Assembly (NCBI GenBank): GCA_000156115.1
Contig: DS995276.1
Location: 686,017-750,016 of the forward strand
Length of the DNA: 64,000 nucleotides
Source: Rhodobacteraceae bacterium HTCC2083
GTDB lineage: Bacteria > Pseudomonadota > Alphaproteobacteria > Rhodobacterales > Rhodobacteraceae
Direction: 5' to 3'
Below the pieces are notes generated by a model that ran no database searches, had not been told where the DNA came from, and saw only the letters and a program-made list of their open reading frames with translations. How positions within the stretch are numbered: position 1 is the first letter of the stretch; each line of letters starts with the position of its first letter. A program made the position numbers and the translations under genes. Positions 60,074 through 64,000 of this stretch are shown piece by piece.

Positions 60074-61003
60074 ATGCTTGATATCTTCTTACAGACGTTG
60101 CCTTTCTTCGCAATCATTGCGCTTGGATATGGCGCAGGGCGCACCGGCTTTTTCACGCCGGAGGCAACTGCCTATCTGACCAAATTCGTTTTCTATTTCG
60201 CCCTATCTGCGATGCTATTTCGCTTCTCCGCCAATCTTTCGCTGGGCGAGGTGTGGAACGGGCGTTTGGTTATCGCCTATCTTTGGGGAACCGCGTTCAT
60301 CTATGGTGTGGCAACAATTGTCGCTTTGCTGCGCAATCAGGGCCTCGCCAAGACCGCAATAGAGGCGCAATGTGCAGTCATTGGAAACACTGGCTTTCTT
60401 GGTGTTCCCATGCTGGTTCTGCTCATGGGGGAGAAAGCGATTGGACCCGTCATTCTGGTGCTCGCGGTCGATCTTGTGGTGTTTTCCAGCTTGATCGTCA
60501 TTCTGATGTCGATTGCCAAGGATGGCCGCTTTGACCTGTCGATCTTTAAGACTATCGGCTTTGGCCTGTTAATGAACCCAATGATTGTGTCGATGGTGCT
60601 GGGCCTTATGTGGTCCGCAACGGGCGCGCCTTTGCCAAGGCCCGTTGATGCGTTTGCGGAACTGCTCGGCTCTGCCGCAACCCCCGGTGCACTGTTTGCG
60701 ATTGGCGCATCGCTTGCCAGCAAATCCACCGAGAAGATCGAAGTGGCCGCCTGGCTCTCATTTTGCAAACTGGTCCTGCATCCAGCTTTTGTCGCGATTG
60801 CCGCGATCTATCTCTTTCCGCTCGATCCTTTTTCCGCAGGCGTGATTATCGCCGCTGCCGCCTTGCCAGTCGCGGGCAACGTCTTCATGTTGGCTCAGCA
60901 TTATGGCGTTGCGCCGCAAAGGGTCTCTGCCGCAATTTTGGTGTCCACTGCAATCAGCATTGTCACCGTTTCATTAGTCATTGGATGGGTAAGCCAGCTT
61001 TAG
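60074..61003 (+). CDS. AEC-family (auxin efflux carrier type) transporter
   Basis: The product is 309 residues from the ATG at 60074; an upstream frame to 59867 crosses the TetR gene. Ten hydrophobic helices in two halves, with FALSAMLFRFSANLSLGEVW and ECAVIGNTGFLGVP-like AQCAVIGNTGFLGVPMLVLL, are the AEC pattern. Members export malonate, malate or other organic anions. Substrate unknown; regulation by the divergent TetR protein is likely. Confidence 0.88.
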   Translation: MLDIFLQTLPFFAIIALGYGAGRTGFFTPEATAYLTKFVFYFALSAMLFRFSANLSLGEVWNGRLVIAYLWGTAFIYGVATIVALLRNQGLAKTAIEAQCAVIGNTGFLGVPMLVLLMGEKAIGPVILVLAVDLVVFSSLIVILMSIAKDGRFDLSIFKTIGFGLLMNPMIVSMVLGLMWSATGAPLPRPVDAFAELLGSAATPGALFAIGASLASKSTEKIEVAAWLSFCKLVLHPAFVAIAAIYLFPLDPFSAGVIIAAAALPVAGNVFMLAQHYGVAPQRVSAAILVSTAISIVTVSLVIGWVSQL

Positions 61004-61036
61004 GCCAAAACCCGCACTACAGGAGCACGACCTACT

Positions 61037-61867
61037 ATGACCCCCGTTTCAGAGAACGCCTGCTTTGGCGGCACCCAAGGCGTTTACACGCATGAGTCAA
61101 ATGTCTGCGGCGGCGATATGACCTTCGGTCTATTCATGCCCGCCGAGGCTGAAAACGGCCCTGTGCCGCTCTTGTGGTTCCTCTCGGGTCTAACATGCAC
61201 ACATGAGAACGCGATGGTCAAAGCAGGCGCGCAAAACTGGGCCGCAGAGCAAGGGATCGCTTTGGTCTTCCCCGACACTTCCCCGCGCGGGGAAACCGTG
61301 GCCAATGATGAAGCTTATGACCTTGGCCAAGGTGCAGGGTTTTATGTGGACGCGACCCAATCCCCATGGTCGCCGCACTTCAAAATGTGGAGTTATCTGG
61401 CTGACGAACTCCCCACATTGATCGAAGATCAATTCGAAGTGGATATGGAACGCCAAGCGATCACGGGTCACTCAATGGGCGGGCATGGTGCCTTGACGAT
61501 GGCGATGAATCTTGAGGGTCGCTTTCGCTCAGTCTCAGCCTTCGCACCGATCTGCAATCCGACGGCCTCTGATTGGGGGCGCAAGCAGCTCAGCGCATAT
61601 CTTGGCAGTGACGAGAGCACATGGGCGAAGCATGACGCCACGCTTATGATGGAGGAGAAGGGCTTTGACGGGCCTGTCTTGATCGACACGGGCACCAATG
61701 ATCAATTCCTTGATTTATTGAAGCCCGAAGCGCTCGCAGAAGCCGCAACCAAACGCCGTCAGCAAATGAACTTCCGTATGCAGCCTGGCTATGATCATAG
61801 CTATTTTTTCATCTCGACCTTCATGGAAGATCACATCAGTTTTCATGCGGAAGCGCTCTACGCTTGA
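61037..61867 (+). CDS. fghA: S-formylglutathione hydrolase
   Basis: The product is 276 residues, an esterase D-type alpha/beta hydrolase. [20 protein letters not shown], the nucleophile in [26 protein letters not shown] and a C-terminal GYDHSYFFI (catalytic histidine) are as in the family. It hydrolyses S-formylglutathione to formate and glutathione in formaldehyde detoxification, which would serve demethylating enzymes such as those at 15-20 kb. It leads a four-gene rightward operon. Confidence 0.95.
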   Translation: MTPVSENACFGGTQGVYTHESNVCGGDMTFGLFMPAEAENGPVPLLWFLSGLTCTHENAMVKAGAQNWAAEQGIALVFPDTSPRGETVANDEAYDLGQGAGFYVDATQSPWSPHFKMWSYLADELPTLIEDQFEVDMERQAITGHSMGGHGALTMAMNLEGRFRSVSAFAPICNPTASDWGRKQLSAYLGSDESTWAKHDATLMMEEKGFDGPVLIDTGTNDQFLDLLKPEALAEAATKRRQQMNFRMQPGYDHSYFFISTFMEDHISFHAEALYA

Positions 61868-62328
61868 GCTTGTTCATTGATGCAGATGCTTGCCCCGTTA
61901 AGGCAGAAGCGGAAAAAGTCGCGACCCGCCACCGCGTGACGATGTACGTCGTCTCAAATGGTGGTTTGCGGCCCTCGCAGAACCCTTTGGTAGAAAACAT
62001 CATCGTCGATGCGGGGCCAGATGTGGCCGACATGTGGATCGCAGATCGCTGCGGCCCTGCGGATGTGGTGGTGACGGGCGACATCCCACTGGCCGCCAAA
62101 TGCGTCGAGGCGGGTGCAGAGGTGTTGCAACACAACGGGGATCGGTTCACCGCGGCCAACATCGGGCAACGCTTGGCGATGCGTGATTTGATGGCCGATC
62201 TGCGCGAAGCCAATCCGCTGGGTGCGGGGGGTGGTGGCAAACCCTTTTCCAAAACCGACCGCTCCCGATTTCTAGATTCTTTAGAACGCGCTTTAAGGGC
62301 TGCAAAAGGAAAATCGCATGACAGTTGA
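61864..62328 (+). CDS. YaiI/YqxD (DUF188) family protein
   Basis: The product is 154 residues; the start is a TTG overlapping the fghA stop, with a second TTG two codons on. The N-terminal [40 protein letters not shown] and a terminal [20 protein letters not shown] are DUF188 hallmarks. The fold is PIN-like, so an RNA-directed nuclease activity has been suggested, without proof. It overlaps the HAD gene by 11 bases. Confidence 0.93.
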   Translation: MSLFIDADACPVKAEAEKVATRHRVTMYVVSNGGLRPSQNPLVENIIVDAGPDVADMWIADRCGPADVVVTGDIPLAAKCVEAGAEVLQHNGDRFTAANIGQRLAMRDLMADLREANPLGAGGGGKPFSKTDRSRFLDSLERALRAAKGKSHDS

Positions 62329-62938
62329 GGCGGTTGTTTTTGATATTGGAAACGTGCTGATCGAATGGCAACCAGAGCGCTACTATGACAGCGTCATTGG
62401 CGAGGCGCGTCGCCGCACTGTGTTCGAGACCGTGGATCTCCATGCAATGAATGATCGTGTGGATCGCGGCGAAAACTTTTACGATGTGATTTATGAAACG
62501 GCCGATCAATATCCCGAGTTGCGCGACGATATTCGCATTTGGCATGACAATTGGATCGAGATGGCCAGCCCCCCAATCACACATTCCGTGCGACTATTAC
62601 AGGCCTTGCGCGCGAAACAGGTGCCCGTGTTTGCTTTAACAAATTTTGGTGTTGAAACATTCGAGATTGCCCAAGGAACCTATGATTTCTTGAATGCATT
62701 TGATCGAGCGTATGTGTCTGGCCATATGAAAGTGATCAAACCCGATGCGGAAATCTATGAGCAACTTGAGACTGATTGCGGCGTTGCGCCTGCGAGTTTG
62801 CTGTTTGCAGATGATCGGCTCGAAAACATAGAGGCCGCCGCTGCCCGCGGTTGGCAAACGCATTTGTTTGAAGGCCCCAGTGGTTGGGCCGCGCGATTGG
62901 TTGGCGCTGGATTGTTAAGCGAGGTGGAGGCACAATGA
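62318..62938 (+). CDS. HAD-superfamily hydrolase (YihX-like)
   Basis: The product is 206 residues with AAAAGGA before the ATG. HAD motif I is [11 protein letters not shown], in which the nucleophile is the first aspartate and the second is replaced by glycine-asparagine as in YihX/haloacid types; motif II is ALTNFG, motif III the lysine in [13 protein letters not shown] and motif [16 protein letters not shown]. It is a small-molecule phosphatase or dehalogenase. Coupled by ATGA to the next gene. Confidence 0.9.
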   Translation: MTVEAVVFDIGNVLIEWQPERYYDSVIGEARRRTVFETVDLHAMNDRVDRGENFYDVIYETADQYPELRDDIRIWHDNWIEMASPPITHSVRLLQALRAKQVPVFALTNFGVETFEIAQGTYDFLNAFDRAYVSGHMKVIKPDAEIYEQLETDCGVAPASLLFADDRLENIEAAAARGWQTHLFEGPSGWAARLVGAGLLSEVEAQ

Positions 62939-63840
62939 GTATTCAGATCGGTTTTGAAGATGGCGAAAAGGATCTCGATTGGATCGGTCTGACCGAGGCA
63001 TTGAAGGCTGGGCATAACCTGCCAAAAGCGGAGATTGCCGATACATTTCTCTATCGCGGTAAGGATACTTTGTTGAACCGGTCTGCTTGGATTGATGGTC
63101 TTGGCCTAACCGTGAAATGCGCTACGGTTTTTCCCGAAAATCCCAGCGCAGGCGTGCCGATGATCAACGGTGCGGTGTCTTTGTTTGATGACGCACATGG
63201 GCGACTTGAAGCGATTATTGATTTTCACTTGATCACAAAATGGAAGACGGCAGGCGACAGTTTGCTAGGCGCTTTACGTCTTGCGCGCCCTGACAGCCGC
63301 AAGATTTTGATCATCGGATCCGGCACAGTCGCGCGGTCCTTGCATGACGCTTATAGCGCTGGTTATCCCGAGGCGAAGTTCACCGTTTGGAGCCGCACGC
63401 ACGCGAATGCGGAGATGTTTGCCAAAGAGCGCGCCGCAGTCGTTGCTGATGATTTAGAGGTTGCTGCACGTGGCGCTGATATCATCACGAGTGCAACCAT
63501 GAGCACCGCGCCCGTCTTACGCGGGGACTGGTTACAGAACGGCCAGCACGTGGATCTGATCGGTGCATATCGGCTAGATATGCGAGAGGCGGATGATCGG
63601 GCTTTGCAGCGCGCGCGCGTGTTTGTCGATAGCTTCGACACAACTATTGGGCATATTGGCGAAGTGCAAATCCCGCTGGACAGCGGCGCGATTTCGCGGG
63701 CTGACTTGATTGCGGACTATTATTCTGATGCTGGGTTTGAGCGGCGCTCTGACGATGAGATTACACTGTTTAAGAATGGCGGTGGCGCTCATCTTGATTT
63801 GATGGTGAGCCGCTATGTGCTGGAGCGCTACGCCGGCTAG
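62935..63840 (+). CDS. Ornithine cyclodeaminase/mu-crystallin family protein
   Basis: The product is 301 residues from the ATG at 62935. A dimerisation domain precedes a Rossmann domain with ILIIGSGTVARSLHDAYSAG, and the family's WKTAGDSLLGALRLARPDSR lysine-containing segment. The C-terminal DLIGAYRLDMREADDRALQR is typical. Members act on ornithine, alanine or cyclic imines such as pyrroline carboxylate. Substrate uncertain. A hairpin-bearing repeat follows. Confidence 0.9.
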   Translation: MSIQIGFEDGEKDLDWIGLTEALKAGHNLPKAEIADTFLYRGKDTLLNRSAWIDGLGLTVKCATVFPENPSAGVPMINGAVSLFDDAHGRLEAIIDFHLITKWKTAGDSLLGALRLARPDSRKILIIGSGTVARSLHDAYSAGYPEAKFTVWSRTHANAEMFAKERAAVVADDLEVAARGADIITSATMSTAPVLRGDWLQNGQHVDLIGAYRLDMREADDRALQRARVFVDSFDTTIGHIGEVQIPLDSGAISRADLIADYYSDAGFERRSDDEITLFKNGGGAHLDLMVSRYVLERYAG

Positions 63841-63869
63841 TCTATCCCATTGCCAAGCAATCGGACCGA

Positions 63870-63914
63870 GTGGGGGCCAGCCCCCACACCCCCAGAGTTT
63901 TTGGCAAGATGAAA
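63870..63914 (+). repeat. Dispersed extragenic repeat with terminator-like hairpin
   Basis: GTGGGGGC pairs with GCCCCCAC around CA (63870-63887), followed by ACCCCCAGAGTTTTTGGCAA and GATGAAA. The layout matches the element at 32055-32098. It lies between convergent genes and may also terminate transcription in either direction. Confidence 0.65.
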
Positions 63915-63915
63915 T

Positions 63916-64000
63916 CTAGGCCGCTAGAGGGCGTTCGAGTTTTCTTTCTCTGATCAGAAGGTGGATGAGTGCGCTGAACGCGCCAACGCCGATGCCAACC
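63916..64000 (-). CDS. C-terminal end of a membrane protein, perhaps an MFS transporter
   Basis: The minus-strand frame enters from the window edge and reads VGIGVGAFSALIHLLIRERK, then LERPLAA, to TAG at 63918-63916. A hydrophobic helix followed by IRERK and a short polar tail is common at the C terminus of major-facilitator proteins. With only 27 residues the family is a guess. Confidence 0.5.
   Translation of the reverse strand, partial: VGIGVGAFSALIHLLIRERKLERPLAA

Noticed and set aside
1-64000. CRISPR arrays, rRNA, tRNA genes, prophage or intact insertion sequences
   Set aside because: No regularly spaced repeats, no tRNA-like cloverleaf, no rRNA-like sequence and no transposase or integrase frames were recognised on either strand.

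Overview
The window reads as chromosome of a marine alphaproteobacterium of the Rhodobacteraceae (Roseobacter group). Reasons: intermediate GC content by eye, dense gene packing with many ATGA stop/start overlaps, and a characteristic gene set (a taurine tpa/tauR/xsc/pta/tauE set joined to soeABC, a DUF1523 protein, an IalB-like protein, a creatinase, a PaaX-type regulator). No rRNA, tRNA, CRISPR array, prophage or intact insertion sequence was seen.

Layout. 1-3.0 kb: a leftward operon (cinA-like, GNAT, AhpD-like, OmpA-like, start of a further gene). 3.1-9.5 kb: housekeeping genes (sfsA, map, accA) mixed with a barstar-like gene broken by an in-frame stop, and a small insertion (Crp-like regulator plus membrane protein) flanked by a duplicated 5' end of map. 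9.5-13.6 kb: P450/LysR, a methyltransferase and two small uncharacterised genes. 13.7-33.8 kb: the sulfonate region. Taurine:pyruvate aminotransferase (tpa), TauR, sulfoacetaldehyde acetyltransferase (xsc), phosphate acetyltransferase (pta), a TauE-type exporter and a cytoplasmic-facing SoeABC sulfite dehydrogenase together turn taurine into acetyl-CoA plus sulfate. Between tpa and tauR lies a tightly overlapped nine-gene leftward operon (GntR, DapA-like, ALDH, ProC-like, small unknown, MttB-like methyltransferase, two SDRs, FAD amine oxidase). It looks like a catabolic pathway for an N-methylated compound, and sequences resembling TauR sites lie in front of it.

33.8-41.5 kb: a leftward cluster of nine intact genes and one broken gene. 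It encodes a coiled-coil protein, five small or medium membrane proteins (one of only 31 residues), an AAA ATPase and two large soluble proteins without a recognised function. This is the best candidate for an undescribed multi-protein system. 41.7-46.6 kb: glycine amidinotransferase facing creatinase, then a succinate-semialdehyde dehydrogenase and a PaaX-like regulator, suggesting guanidino-compound metabolism. 46.6-57.3 kb: miscellaneous metabolism, including a heavily damaged sterol-desaturase gene, adenine deaminase with AMP nucleosidase, an HU-like protein, a CcdA-like/thioredoxin pair and an asparaginase-like protein. 57.4-64 kb: IalB-like protein, rlmN, a TetR/AEC-transporter pair, then a rightward operon of fghA, DUF188, HAD and ornithine-cyclodeaminase-like genes, and the 3' end of a leftward membrane-protein gene.

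Overall the window is mostly ordinary chromosome, with two stretches (15.3-24 kb and 33.8-41.5 kb) whose gene combinations I cannot match to a described pathway or machine. Function calls come from reading the translated sequence against family knowledge; no database search was run.
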